Positions 12,005 through 23,666 of a DNA stretch of 64,000 nt are shown here, one piece after another (position 1 is the first letter of the stretch; every line of letters starts with the position of its first letter). A program made the translations under genes and the position numbers. The stretch is from Hyalella azteca. Its lineage: Eukaryota > Arthropoda > Malacostraca > Amphipoda > Hyalellidae. The notes under the pieces were generated by a model that saw only the letters and a program-made list of their open reading frames with translations, did not search any database and had not been told where the DNA came from. The stretch covers positions 1-64,000 of the forward strand of contig NW_025946489.1 of NCBI RefSeq assembly GCF_000764305.2. The letters are read 5' to 3'.

Positions 12005-13520
12005 TCATATCCTGGTCACCTCATTGCAGCTGAGTAAATATTGACCCAGATGACAGGTGGCAGCAGTGAGCAGTGTGTCTCCTAGTAGGGGCTTCTCCAC
12101 CTCCAAGAGCTGAGGAAAGATCCCTCTGAAGTGAGAGGCCTTCCAGTCTTGAGGGGAAATCCTATTGTTGGTTGGAGACTTGTGTGCAGTGTAGCTTGAA
12201 ATGTTCAAATGTGTCCTCCACATTGCATATTGAACAGTTACTTGAATTGGCCAAGTTGAATCTTGCCACATGAGCATTGACATCAGCATGTCCCAAGTGC
12301 AGGCATGACACAGCGCAATCAACTGAGCGTGGTAGCACTCCATAGTCAACAAAGGCTATTTCTGGTCCCAAACTTCTTTGGAAGGTCCCCTTGCCTGTTT
12401 CTAGCACGTCAGCTGCCCATTGGCATGTCCATTCTTGTACCATGAGAGACTTCATGGAACAGATCCACTCCTCAAAACACAGCTGAGATCTTGCTGAGTG
12501 GTTGTCAGAATGTGCCAAATTTGCTACCCTGTCTGCCACCTTATTTAAACAAACACCACTGTGGCCTCTGAACCAGCAAAGCAACACCCAGTCCAGTTTC
12601 TTCACCAGCATCAGTTTCTGCATCTCAAAGATAATTTTGCAGTATGAGGGCCCAGATGAGCAGGATAAAAGCTGCAAAGCAGACCTTGAATCAGTCAGAA
12701 TTAGGACAGACTTGTCCTTCAGAGATCCATTCATGCTGGCAAGTTGCATGGCCTTGTGTGTAGCAAAAAACTCTGCACCAAGAACTGTGTGCTCTTGCCA
12801 GAGCAACTAAGCAGTTGCCAACTGGGTTGAAGGAACAAAAAGTCCAGCTGAAACAGACCCATTTTCAGACCTCAAGCCATCTATATAAATTTGAATATGT
12901 CTTAGATAGTGTCCCAGGAGAAAATCATTAAAGCCATTCTGAATAAGTTGATGTGTTATATTAATTAAGGGATTGTTTTGCAAGTTGAAAAGAATGTTTG
13001 CAGTGAGATCCACTTGAGGAATTGGACTGATCAGGGGAGTTGCAGATCACAAAGGGAGTGAAAGGCCCAGCTTGCAAAAGCATTCATGAGCTCTGTTGAC
13101 AAACAGTTTGCCACCATGAAGTCCTTGGTCAGTGAGTCCCTGCATGGTTGGCACTTGGTTGCCTTCAGGCATGTACCAATACCTTATGACCCATTTAATG
13201 AACAGATATAAGAATCGCAATTTCAGAGGTGCAATGAAGCTCTTAACTTGCAGAGGCACTATTGGTGTAGTACACTGTGCTCCCTGGATGTATTGGAGGG
13301 CAGAGTTTTGAACAGTTTCAAGTTGTTTTAACAAAACCTTAGAAATATGCCATAAAATTGTTGAGCCATCTTCCATCTTGCTCCTTATAAAGGTCACATA
13401 TATTCTGTGCAACAATCACCTAGAGGCACCCCACTTCACTGAGCCAAGTGCATGAAGCACCTGCATTAGTTTCAGACAAGCAGTGCGTGTTATCTTGATG
13501 TGTTCCTGAAATGAAGTTTA
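12005..13520 (-). pseudogene. Degenerate I-group LINE ORF2 fragment (RT thumb and RNase H)
   Basis: Minus-strand pieces in order: RT C-terminal region at 13415-13047 (FIRSKMEDGSTILWH, LETVQNSALQYIQGA), a linker at 13013-12807 with IYIDGLRSENGSVSAGLFVP (start of RNase H), then RNase H at 12806-12162 with the catalytic-region block LILTDSRSALQLL and WFRGHSGVCLNKVADRVANLA. The C-terminal cysteine-rich tail ends near 12005. Several frameshifts and stops; 5'-truncated near 13520. Same group as the element at 20.4 kb but clearly older. Confidence 0.8.
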
Positions 13521-13557
13521 GATGCACTCAATAGACCCTATACTTCCTGACTATGTC

Positions 13558-13885
13558 TAGGCCATACCCAGGATGGTGTGATTTTTGGCAGATTAATCCA
13601 GCATACACAAGGCTCTGAGCACTTGCCTTGGCATACTATACACCTAGGCCTACATAGGGAAAAATTTATGCACTTGGCGTACACGCCTGGCATACATCAG
13701 GAAAAATGTCATACACCATGGCAAACCTTTTAGGGCTGCAAGCCATACCCAGGATGGTACCGTTTTTCCAAGGATAAATCCGACATACACAAGTCTCTGA
13801 GCACTTGCCTTGGAATACATGCCCAGCGTAAGTCAGGAAAACTCTCATATGTTACAGCAAACTTTTCAGGGCTGTGAGCACAGGG
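13558..13885. repeat. Two-unit tandem repeat, about 180 bp period
   Basis: GCCATACCCAGGATGGT occurs at about 13562 and 13742. Both are followed by a variant of CATACACAAG(G/T)CTCTGAGC and ACTTGCCTTGG(C/A)ATAC, then a shared AGGAAAA block. Diverged by roughly 15-20 percent by eye. Confidence 0.65.
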
Positions 13886-14458
13886 CATGGTAGAACAAAT
13901 ATAAATTGTTAGCTTTGGCAGGAATTTCATTGAAATATTGGACTTACATTTATGGTACAATAAAATGTGAGGATTATAAATATTTCGATGAATCTTTTTT
14001 GTTTCATTTTCCATGGCCTATTATAGATGCCGAAACACACTCAAGTCAGCCATGGACTGAATCAGCATAGATATGAATGGATTGTTCTCATGATAAACAT
14101 AGTTATGTTTGTTGAGAATTCATAACACATGAGAAGTAGCTCCAAGAAGAAGGGCATCAATCAAGTATCAACTAGGAACACTAATCTGGTTGCAGTCCCT
14201 TGTTTCACAGTTGTGTTTTTTGCATGCAGGCTAAACTCACCTTCCTTGTAGATTCCATTAGACGATTCAAATTAACAAAAACAAGGTTGCGTGTAATAGT
14301 CACAACTTCTAAGTAGACTGTGATTGCAACTGTTAGTGTCAATTGAGTGACAATTACTTACTGCAGCAGTAGGACAATTCTCCAGCCAGTCTTGACTGAA
14401 GGGTGACGACCCTTCCCAGTGACTGTAACAGATTGGCACCAGTCTGCCTGCAAATGTG

Positions 14459-14686
14459 CTAGAAATTGTTCATCCCGTATCTTTGATCAAAATATTGAAC
14501 TAGATGGACGGAGCTGTGGTTGAGTACAAGCTCATGTCCCAATTTGGCTGCTGGGTATGCTAACTCATTTTTTCCACCAATCCCAGAATGAGCATTCACA
14601 GTTTTACCCACTGAAGAACAATTCATCTCAACATTTAGCCTCCTGAGCCATATGCAGAAAGCAACAAGTGAGTGTCCTTCAACCAT
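14459..14686 (-). pseudogene. RNase H fragment of an I-group LINE
   Basis: Encodes a recognisable AHSGIGGKNELAYPAAKLGH block, the final RNase H motif of I-group LINEs with a one-residue slip. No complete domain remains. It is separate from the RNase H remnant at 15.3-16.3 kb because the same region would otherwise occur twice. Confidence 0.65.
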
Positions 14687-15339
14687 GGAGCTCCTGGTGT
14701 GGGGGCCCCTTGGAGACTACAGTAGAAAAAAAAGAGCTGAATGGGAGTTAAAGCAAATAACCCGGGCTGGGTAGTTTTTTTATAATTAGACTTGTAGGCT
14801 TCAAGTGCTTATGCACTGCCCAGCCTGATCTGTCATTAGTTGGGGATAAAAGGAAGAGGCTTCCAAGGGCCAAGCCCCAAGCCAGAGAGCTCTAGGCAAG
14901 AATATGGATGCAGCAAGCACCCAAGGTCAGGAGACTTTTTACATGCTCCAGAGGTGTGAACCTCCAAAAAGCAAGTTGGTCATGCCAATTTCCAAGAATA
15001 TGCTAGCCCATGCAAAATGAGTTACCATGCTGGCTGAATGGCAGTGACATGCAAAGTTTCATCAATACATTAAAGTGCAGCATGCATACTACCGTAATCA
15101 CATTAATTAGCAAAAACAAGAGAAACATGCAAGATTGGAACAAAGAGAAAAAGAAAGTAAGAAAGCGCAAAAAAATTAATAGAAGCAAAAATAAAAATCA
15201 GAAAAAAACACATCAGAGGATCAATAGCAAGGGTGGCCACTTGATTCTTCAATTACAAGTTTCATTAGGGCAACCACTCCACATTGCAGCAAATATTGCT
15301 TCAGGTATGAAAATATCTAAATATTGCTGCAGGTATGGT

Positions 15340-16270
15340 TGGTGATGCTTGCTCCCAGGGCAGCCTGCAGCCCCCAAGGAAGCCCCAGGCAATCACTGTA
15401 CTCGTGAAGAGTGCTCTTGGACCAGTGAATCAGGTACAATATAATAAAAAATTGGCCATGTTGTCTACTACTTTGACACTGAACAAACTCCAGTTGCTGC
15501 CATTCTAAATTGAGCACGCTGAGCAGCTACACCAGCATGGCCATGACGGAGGTAGGCTACAGCATATTGTAGTGGCTTAGCCAGGGAGCTATGGTCAATA
15601 TATGTTAAACTATTGTCAAGGTAGTGTCTAAGTTGGCCACAGCCAGTGTCAGCTACTTGGGTTACCCAGTATCCATACCAATGTCTGCTGAAGGCCTGGG
15701 AAATTGCTCTCAGAGACTCTTCAAAAGAGAGTATGGAGCAGGAGGACCTATCTGCACTGTGTGCTAGGTTTGCAGTCCAGTCTGTGACCTCATTTAAATT
15801 ACAGTTACAGCAATCCCACTATGACCCCTCACCCGGCAGAAGGCAACAGTGTTCAGTCCTCTCTGGAGAAGCAGTGAGTGTATCCTGAAAACCACTGCTG
15901 AGTAGTTGGGGTGCCAAGTGTTGAGTATCAAGTGCAGAGATGCTTTGAAATCTGTAAAAATCACAACTTGATGGTTTTTTTAATTCCACCCAATTGAGTG
16001 CATCTTCAAAGCCTTGAATATGGCAAATAATTTTGCACTCATCACCATATGACTTGAGGACAGCAACCAGGCAGTAGCAGAGGAAAGCTGGGGAATGTAG
16101 ACATCTGCCAAGACAGACCCAGCCTCTGTGTGGGATCCATCAGTGTAGATTGGGATGTGTCCAGGGTAAAACTTGTCCATTCTATAGGCAATCATGGTTG
16201 AGAGATAGTTATCACCATGGAGCAGAGTTAGGCCAATACTGGGGTCCAAGCATATCTGGTTTTGTAACAA
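15340..16270 (-). pseudogene. RNase H domain remnant of an I-group LINE
   Basis: Starts with IPIYTDGSHTEAGSVLADVY (first catalytic Asp of RNase H) and runs through FAIFKALKMHS. After several frameshifts it reaches the C-terminal LRHGHAGVAAQRAQFRMA tail near 15500. The fragment is split from its RT part at 17.0-17.5 kb by about 0.7 kb of unrelated sequence. Confidence 0.7.
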
Positions 16271-17029
16271 GACTCAGGGATGAATTGGTGAGAATGCCGA
16301 TGTTATGGGCTGTCACTCTTACTGTTGGAGAGTGGTGGTAACCTTCATCCCACTTGGAGAAGTAACGCTCCCCCAGTTCCGAGTTAATGTGAAATTACTT
16401 AGAATCTTGAAATTCATGGTAAACATCAATATTTGTGTTATCAGTGCTCTCCATCTCATTCTCTTTGCTTTTTTTGCAGACCATTATTTTATGTGTCAGT
16501 GGAGATTGATTAAAATTCCAAATCTCCTATCCGCCAAAATATCGTACTCACACTACTGCCCGTGGTTGGTGAATAGTTGCCAAGATATACCTTTTTTAAT
16601 CACTGCTTATATATTCATTGATGAAGATTTAATGTTGTGTTTTTGAGAATACCGTTATAGATGAGAAATATATTTATCTGTTATCCTGCTTGATAGTTTA
16701 TTGTGTATATATGTTTTGAAGTTAGTATTGATGTTGTGTTTAATAATAGTGTGTTGGGTGTTGATAATGTAAATATTTTACATTATCTTCAAGTACTTCA
16801 AATAAGCAACCCATGCCCCGTTTGTCTGGTTGTACAATTTGCCTAGTTGTACAGTTGCTGGTTGTCCAGTTTAGGAGTTATATGGTTATTTGAGTATACT
16901 AAATAAATTGGGCCACTAGCTGGTGCTAGTGGCCCAATGGTGATAAGGCTGGTGATAAATGGTGATGGGAGTTATCAATTTATCACCCAATGGTGATAAA
17001 TGGCTGGTGATAAGGGCACTGAAGAGGCC

Positions 17030-17500
17030 AGAGAACATTCAGGCGCTTCTGGCAGTCTGCATGAACTGCTTGACATGAGCAGCAAAGTTCAATTTGGGGC
17101 AATCAAAGATTGCTCCTAATACTCGCTTCTCGAGAGAAAAGGTGATAGGTTGTCCACACATTTGGAGGACAATCTGGGCCAATCTGTGGAGATGTGCAAT
17201 TTCTGGTGTATAATTGATATGTGCACTTGTCAGGGTTTAGGATAAAAATGCCACTTGTTGCACCACAAGGAAAACTGTATAAGGTACTGTTGCATGTTCC
17301 TCTGCACTGACTGCATAGAGGATGCTGAAACAACCAACATCAAGTCATCAGATGATCAGCATATCCTACGAGGCCCTCATAGGCCACTGTGCAGAAAGTG
17401 GGTGAATATTGCAAGATCTTTGGCAACGCATCAGCAGCAAAATTTACGCCTTCAGAAGTTCTTGCTGACACATTTGGATTGAAATTATTGCATTCTAGAT
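17030..17500 (-). pseudogene. RT-core remnant of an I-group LINE
   Basis: The minus strand still reads GYAD followed by His (YADH in place of YADD) near 17365. After frameshifts come CGQPITFSLEKRVLGAIFD and PKLNFAAHVKQFMQTA, the stretch after the RT active site. It belongs with the RNase H remnant downstream. Confidence 0.65.
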
Positions 17501-18005
17501 ATTTGCCAGCCTTTGGCCAACAATTTAGAAAATGGTTAAAAATCTGAAAGACTGCAAGAGGCAGATGTAGTGAATAACAAGAACAATAATAATTCTAGAA
17601 CTAAGCAAAGGTTGTTAGGACGTAGGGTTCATGATAGTTTTTTTTATACAAGCACAGCGTCATTTCTTGGTGGTCTGGGCGACAGAATCGTGTTGAGCCT
17701 CACTCTACTTTGCCGCTCTCTCAATAGATGGCACCAGGCATCTGGCTGCCAGATATCTGCTAAGTTATATGTGTTGAGTTAGAAGTGTTGCAGTGTGTGG
17801 AGAGTAAGGGATATACTATCAAAGTTGTTAGCAGCATTTTCTTAATTTTCTCTTAGCAGCATTTCTTCTCATGAAGCAATGAATCTTGAAAATGGCTGGT
17901 GATACTTTGGGCTATAAATCCATATATTGGTGATGCTGCTTGCACCCTCTGCACCCTGGCTCATAGGATATGCTGATACGTATACCATAGGGCCTCCGTA
18001 TAGCC

Positions 18006-18202
18006 CATAGTGGCAAACCAGTGACTTTTTAGTATCAGTTAATTTTTAATTTTCTTGTTTACTCAAGATTTAAGCCAATATCTTATGTATGATGACGCTG
18101 GTATCCATGATAATGATACTTTTCTGGTCTACATATAGGACTTAAAATTGAACTTGAAGGAGAGTCTAAGAACACTCTGCTTTGCGGCCCTCTGCTACTA
18201 TG
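18006..18202. mobile_element. MITE with CATAGTGGCAAA ends, copy 1
   Basis: About 197 bp, starting CATAGTGGCAAACC and ending CTACTATG. Inverted relative to the copies at 26815 and 27708. Its right end has a short insertion that disrupts the terminal repeat. Confidence 0.65.
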
Positions 18203-19084
18203 CTGTATACCCTGAAGATTGCATGAATTGGATGTCACACAATTTCCTTGATCTTCACAGATGACAGAGCCTGACTTAGCCAACTCCAGAAGTTCTGAGA
18301 CTTCCCCCAAAGGGTGGATTGGATTGGACCAATCACTCCACTAATACAAGTGTGAAGTGTCAGTACCAGGTTGAGAGCTAGTGACCTGACTCCTGCCAGG
18401 TGGCAGGTTCCATCTTTTGTGTCTTTATGGAGAGATTGATGTAAACTCTAGTGCTACCAAGTTTCTCCTCAAGTTTGTTCTCACCTTCATATCAGGATAT
18501 CTGCCATAGGCAGTCTCTAACTAAGACTCTAAGGCCTCGAGCCAGCTTGACAGGATTTTGAAGAAATGTGCAAGCATTTCCTAGACCACCTGGTTTGCTT
18601 AGGACTGTAAGATCCTTGCCTTGACTAAAGAGTGTTGCATTTGTGAAAATGCATACATGACTTTTGTTTACAGGCACTTCACCACTTAGGCACTTAGTAC
18701 CCCCACACAACAAGGGTCCCCTATCCCAGACCCAATGGTGTCCAATCCAGGACCAGGAGAACTCTCCACTCTGCAGCTCCATCATATGATAATGAGGGTT
18801 AGGGACATGTTTTGCAGTTTGCACTCTCTTAGGATGTCAAAAGACTTCAGTCTTCAATGTCATCACTTATCATCACAGTTGAGTGCTGGCTACTGAGATG
18901 GGATTGCGTTCCCACTTCTTGCCTGCAGGCTGCAGAGACAACAGAACGTCCTAAAGTAACACTTGCATGTTCAAATTCAATCAGAGCTATGTCTTCCTCT
19001 AAAAGCTCAAAGCTCAAAAGCAGGAACTCTCACCAGACTCACCTGGTTGATCCTGCTGTGATCTATATCAAAATTGGCTGCCAC
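18203..19084. other. Stretch without recognised genes
   Basis: Scattered short frames only, up to 110 codons on the minus strand, with no domain I recognise. No repeat structure found by eye. Confidence 0.45.
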
Positions 19085-19795
19085 TATAGGTGCTTGTACA
19101 CAGGGATAGTGCAGACGGCTAGTAAATCTGGCTAGTGTCTGTCGTTTGGTAACTATCAGGCAAGTAAGCCTGTACACACTAGGAGAGAAGAAGGTGCCGC
19201 TATCTTCTCGTTTGCGCCCACCAGTGCGTCGTTAGAAGCCGTCGAGTGAGGTCTGCGAAGATGGATAGTGGGATCACCTTCAACAACTTGAGTCTGTACA
19301 TCGTTTTTATACTCTTTATTCAAACCTTTAAAAATGCAACGTCGGGAACAACTAAACCCTGACTAATAAGGTCTTCTTCCAGTTTCAAAATACTCGTTTC
19401 TCTCTTCATTTTGTTGGAGTAACCGTCATAGCAAACATTCCACTTTAATTCATATTTATGGAATATTTCAAAGAATAATTGAATATCGTCTGGAATTCAT
19501 TTTGTTGGATTCCTCTTAGAAACATTATCGTTCAAACAAGCCATGATTCACTTGACCCAAGATACTTCACAAGAGCGGCACAAATGCTCTCACCATGGCA
19601 GCATCAGTGCCACTAGCCACTTCTCCAGCGCAGAAATCAACACATCATTGTCCCTCTCGGCCGCGTCTCGGGCACTTGCATGCCTCTGAAGCGGCTGAAC
19701 CCCTATACACAAGGCTAGTAGTGTGGACAGTTCCAAGTGCCAGATGAACTAGTGGCTAGTACTATTCGGGTCTATCCCTGTGTACAGGCACCTTA
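19085..19795. mobile_element. Short inverted-repeat DNA element (about 0.7 kb)
   Basis: The left end reads TATAGGTGCTTGTACACAGG and the right end, as reverse complement, TAAGGTGCCTGTACACAGGG; both continue GATAG. The TIR is therefore about 24 bp. The target duplication is unclear: TAT and TAG flank an AGGTGC start, compatible with a 3-bp PIF/Harbinger-type duplication but not shown. No transposase frame. Confidence 0.6.
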
Positions 19796-20412
19796 GGGCA
19801 GGAGAAGCCAATCCTGTCACACCTGCCATGGTAGCACACGCTCAGCCACACGGGGCAGCGAACAAAGAAAAAATAATAGCTAATCAAATTAAGTAGCAAC
19901 TAGCAAACAATAAATAAATTAGGAAAACTAAATAGAATGTATGAATATGTGATTTGCTACAAATAGGGCCCACAAAAAAACAATTATTGGATGTCAAGTC
20001 TCTTCAAATTATCAGGGAAAACGAACGATTGGCGTCGAGTACCCTAACAACCGATGAACCGAACAGCTGAAGACACACGTCCGTCTGACAGCAGAACCTG
20101 TTTCCAAATCAGCACGGGGTTAGCAACTTAGCAGTTGATGATGATGACAGGTTGTAGGTGACGAAGAAGTCCAGCACAGACCACTTGTAACACCTGGATC
20201 AGCAATGATTATTAAATTAAGGACTTCATCTTCTCACTTTCAGTTGCACTCTTCTCTCTGCTGATGCTTACTCTCCACGTTGTCAGCAGTCTCGCATGAT
20301 GTGTAGTGATGTGAGGCAAATTGGTGATAGATCGAGTGTTCTTCAGTAGCTATAAGGAAGCTAGGCGACCAGTTTGGGTAAGATAAGTAGCAGTTGCTCA
20401 CAAAATGGAGTA

Positions 20413-23400
20413 CTAAACTCTTCTAGGGAAATTGCCTCCACCAAGAAGCACGCGCAGGGACATTTGAGGAACTCCCAGGGCATTCATGCTTGATACCATC
20501 ACCTGTCTCTCACAGTTGTATAGAGCACATATCAGGAGGAAGTGTTCAATTGTTTCTTTTAGCCCACAATGCCGGCACATGGGAGTGTCAGCCATCCCAA
20601 ATCGATGGAGGTAAGATTGAACCCCAACATGTCCCAGACAAAGGCGATTTAAGACCACTGTAATACGGCAAGAATGACATGCTACCCATGGGACTGGAGG
20701 CAACCCTGATCGAATGGAAGCAAGATGATGGCCCCTTCCATCAGTAGCCACTGTAGAAATCCAATCCAATTCCCAAAAACTAAGGAAGCATGACTGAAGC
20801 ACAGCTAGGGCATCTATACAAGGTAGAGGAAACCAGGCAGAGTGATGTAGGTGATGTCCCAGTTTGGCAACTGCATCAGCACGTTCATTACCTACAATGC
20901 CACTGTGGTCCTTGACCCATTGCAAACGCACTGACTTTGATTCATTCAATCGTAAGAGCTGCTTGCGTATGTCATAGACAAGATTACAGCAAATGCTAGT
21001 GGGTGATATCAAAAGCTGCAAAGCTACTTGAGAGTCAGAACAGATGACCCATTGAGGGAAGGAGTCAGCTTCAATGAGCCTCATGGCCTGTAGTATTGCA
21101 ATCAGTTCAGAAGACAACACGCTGTGATGGGGATTCAACCTCCAAGCAACAGCTTGTTTCACAGATGGAACATAGAGACCACATGAAGTAGATGTACCAT
21201 CAACAAGTTTTGAGCCATCATAGTAAATTGCCCTGTAATTCCAATATTTCTCATCCAGATGAGCAGCAAAAAGACAAGGTGTGGCGACCTCAGTACTGGA
21301 TTGGAAATCAAGACAAATGAGAGCAGACAGACTGCACCAAGGCGGAACTGGATCAAGCACAGGAGTGGAATGACCTTGACAAGGAGGGAGACCAAAATCA
21401 TGCAATATTTCTGGGCCATATTGAATAGCTGAAGGTGTGGCACCAAACACAACTGCGGAAGTCCTATCCCCATTTGGACGATATTTAAGGCAAATGTACA
21501 TACTGGCAGACAGATATTGGCATCTCAAACTCAAAGTAGGAACATGAGCCTCCACTTGGAGAGACATTATGGGTGTGGTCCGTCAAGCTCCAAGTATAAG
21601 CCATAGACAGGCGTTCTGCAGGATTTCTAGCCGCTTTAATTGGGCAGAAGCTGTTCCATATAGTATACTACCATAATCTATCTTGGCCCTTATGAATGCA
21701 CAGTAAAATAGACGCAAGAAACGGGAACTTGCATCCCAGTTTGGGGAAGCCATATGTTTGAGCAAATCCATGCGTCGCATCACGTCAACACGCAGATAAG
21801 TGAGGTGGAGGACCCACTTGAGACGTGGGGCGTCGAGCATTATTCCCAGTAACTTATGCTGATGTCGGTATGTGATTGCTTGGTGATGATACCGCAGTAC
21901 AGGTACCTTCACTCGTTCAACAGTGAAATACTGGAAGACTGTTTTTTGAATATTTACAACAAAGCCCCATGTTGATCAGTATGAATGAAACTCATCCAAA
22001 TATCTCTGCATGAGAGATTTGGCAGCATCCATAGTTGGGCCTCGGCAACAGATGGTGATATCATCAGCATACAGCAGCACCTCCACGCCTGCAAGCTGTG
22101 GAACATCCATTAGCATAAGGTTGAAAAGAAAGGGGCTCAATACAGCAATACAGCACCTTGGGGTACCACACTGACTTGATGACAGAAGTTTCATGCAGTC
22201 TACGATATACTCCAGACAAGCAGCCACCAACCATTCCAGCAGCTTCCCCAGGCACGAGAGCAGCGTTATTGGCCGGTAAGATGATGGTAGAGAGGGATCT
22301 TTCCCAGGTTTCAGGATTGGGCGAACAACTCCCTCCTTCCAGGATGTAGGGAGGATGCCAACTTGAAAACTTTGATTAAACAAAGTCAGAATGGATTCAT
22401 GGTGTTCTGGTCCCAGTACTTTCAGGAAGCTATTATGGATGTCATCTCCACCCGGGGAGGTCATCCTCATGCGGCTAAGAGCTCTGATCAGCTCTTCGCT
22501 AGTGAATGGTGAGTTATAATCCCCCCCATCAGCCCTGCTACTAATGATCAGATTATGCAAGTTTGCTGGAGCCCATATTTGGCCACTCTGCCCAGAGTCC
22601 TGAAAGGTGCAGCAAAACAGATTGACTTTAGCAAGAGTAGGATGCAGCAAGTTTCCACCGTCTACCAAAGGGTAGGCAGGCATGACATAGCGGGAGCGCA
22701 TTAAACGTATCTTTCTCCATGCCACACCAATAGGAGTAGTATATGTAATTTTGGAAAGAAATTTCCGCTTGTAGGAGCGCTTGCATTTCAATATAACATT
22801 ATGGGCCACAGCCTGACAATGCTTGTATTCTATGAGGTTTGCCTGTGTTGGGCAGCTTTCCAGAGCTCTCCAAGCATGTTGCCTGTTTCTGATTGCCTCT
22901 CCACAAGTTTCATCCCACTAGGGGGAAGTCAGGCAACCTGATTGCCATCCAGTGGTTTGGAGGATGTAGGCAGATGCAGCGTCTATAAGTCGAGAAGTCA
23001 CATCTGCTGTCAAATCTTCAACTGATGTTGGTTGTAGCAGGGTGGATGAAGCAACACCTCTGGAGAAATTCTTCACATTTTCAATGGTTATCCTCCACCG
23101 TGGAACTGGTAGTGATGACTGAACATGAAGAGGAATTGTTGAAGATGCTGATAATGGGTAGTGGTCACTGCCAATGTTGCCAAAGCAATTTAAATGAAAA
23201 TATGGAGCAACATCCAATGACAAAATAAACAAATCCAGACAGCTGCCCCTCCCAGTCCGTCTGTCTATATATGTATGAAAGTCTACTTCATTTAGCAGAG
23301 TTAAAGATGTTACAAGGAGTAATTGCTCAAGAGATTTTCTGATTAGTGAGATGAGTGAAGAGAGCTGATTAGTGTAATGAGTGAATTCTTGTATGGTAAC

Positions 23401-23664
23401 TGCTGCATTTGGATTATAAAGGTTAAGGATAGAGAAGTAAATCCCCGAGGCCAATTGCAACTTTACTGCCTGCAATTCCAATTCTCCACCCTGGAAGTGA
23501 TCCCACTGTATCTGCTGGAAGCAGAGTGACTGATGAATTAGGATGCACAAGTCACCCCCCCCATGTGCAGTTCTATTAGCCCACAGACAATGATATCCTA
23601 TAAAAGTGGGAAGGTAGGTATCTTTAACCCAGGTCTCAGTGAGACACATGACACTTGGTTTCAT
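20413..23664 (-). pseudogene. LINE ORF2: endonuclease, reverse transcriptase, RNase H
   Basis: Endonuclease (23664-22918) has CLTETW and a conserved GSDHYPLS near its end. RT (22809-21583) keeps GILPTSWKEGVVRPILKPGK, YRPITLLSCLGK and LLYADDITI. RNase H (21567-20413) has YYDGSKLVDGTST, WVICSDSQVALQLL and HSGIVGNERADAVAKLGHH, followed by a His/Cys tail (CRHCGLKETIEHFLLIC). All segments share one frame. TAG at 22918-22920, TGA at 21976-21978 and TGA at 21583-21585 interrupt it. The RT lacks the block between SSQCG and the LSPF motif, which would carry the first catalytic aspartate, so this copy cannot be active. An 8-bp direct duplication (22139-22154) sits beside the deletion. Confidence 0.9.
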
Positions 23665-23666
23665 AC

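Noticed and set aside
16911..17020. GGCCACTAGC hairpin and repeated TGGTGATAA, considered as a terminator or CRISPR-like array
   Set aside because: Eukaryotic context, irregular units, no spacers of constant length.
19041..19056. ACCTGGTTGATCCTGC, identical to the start of eukaryotic 18S rRNA
   Set aside because: The match stops after 16 bases and the following sequence is not rRNA; chance or primer-like coincidence.
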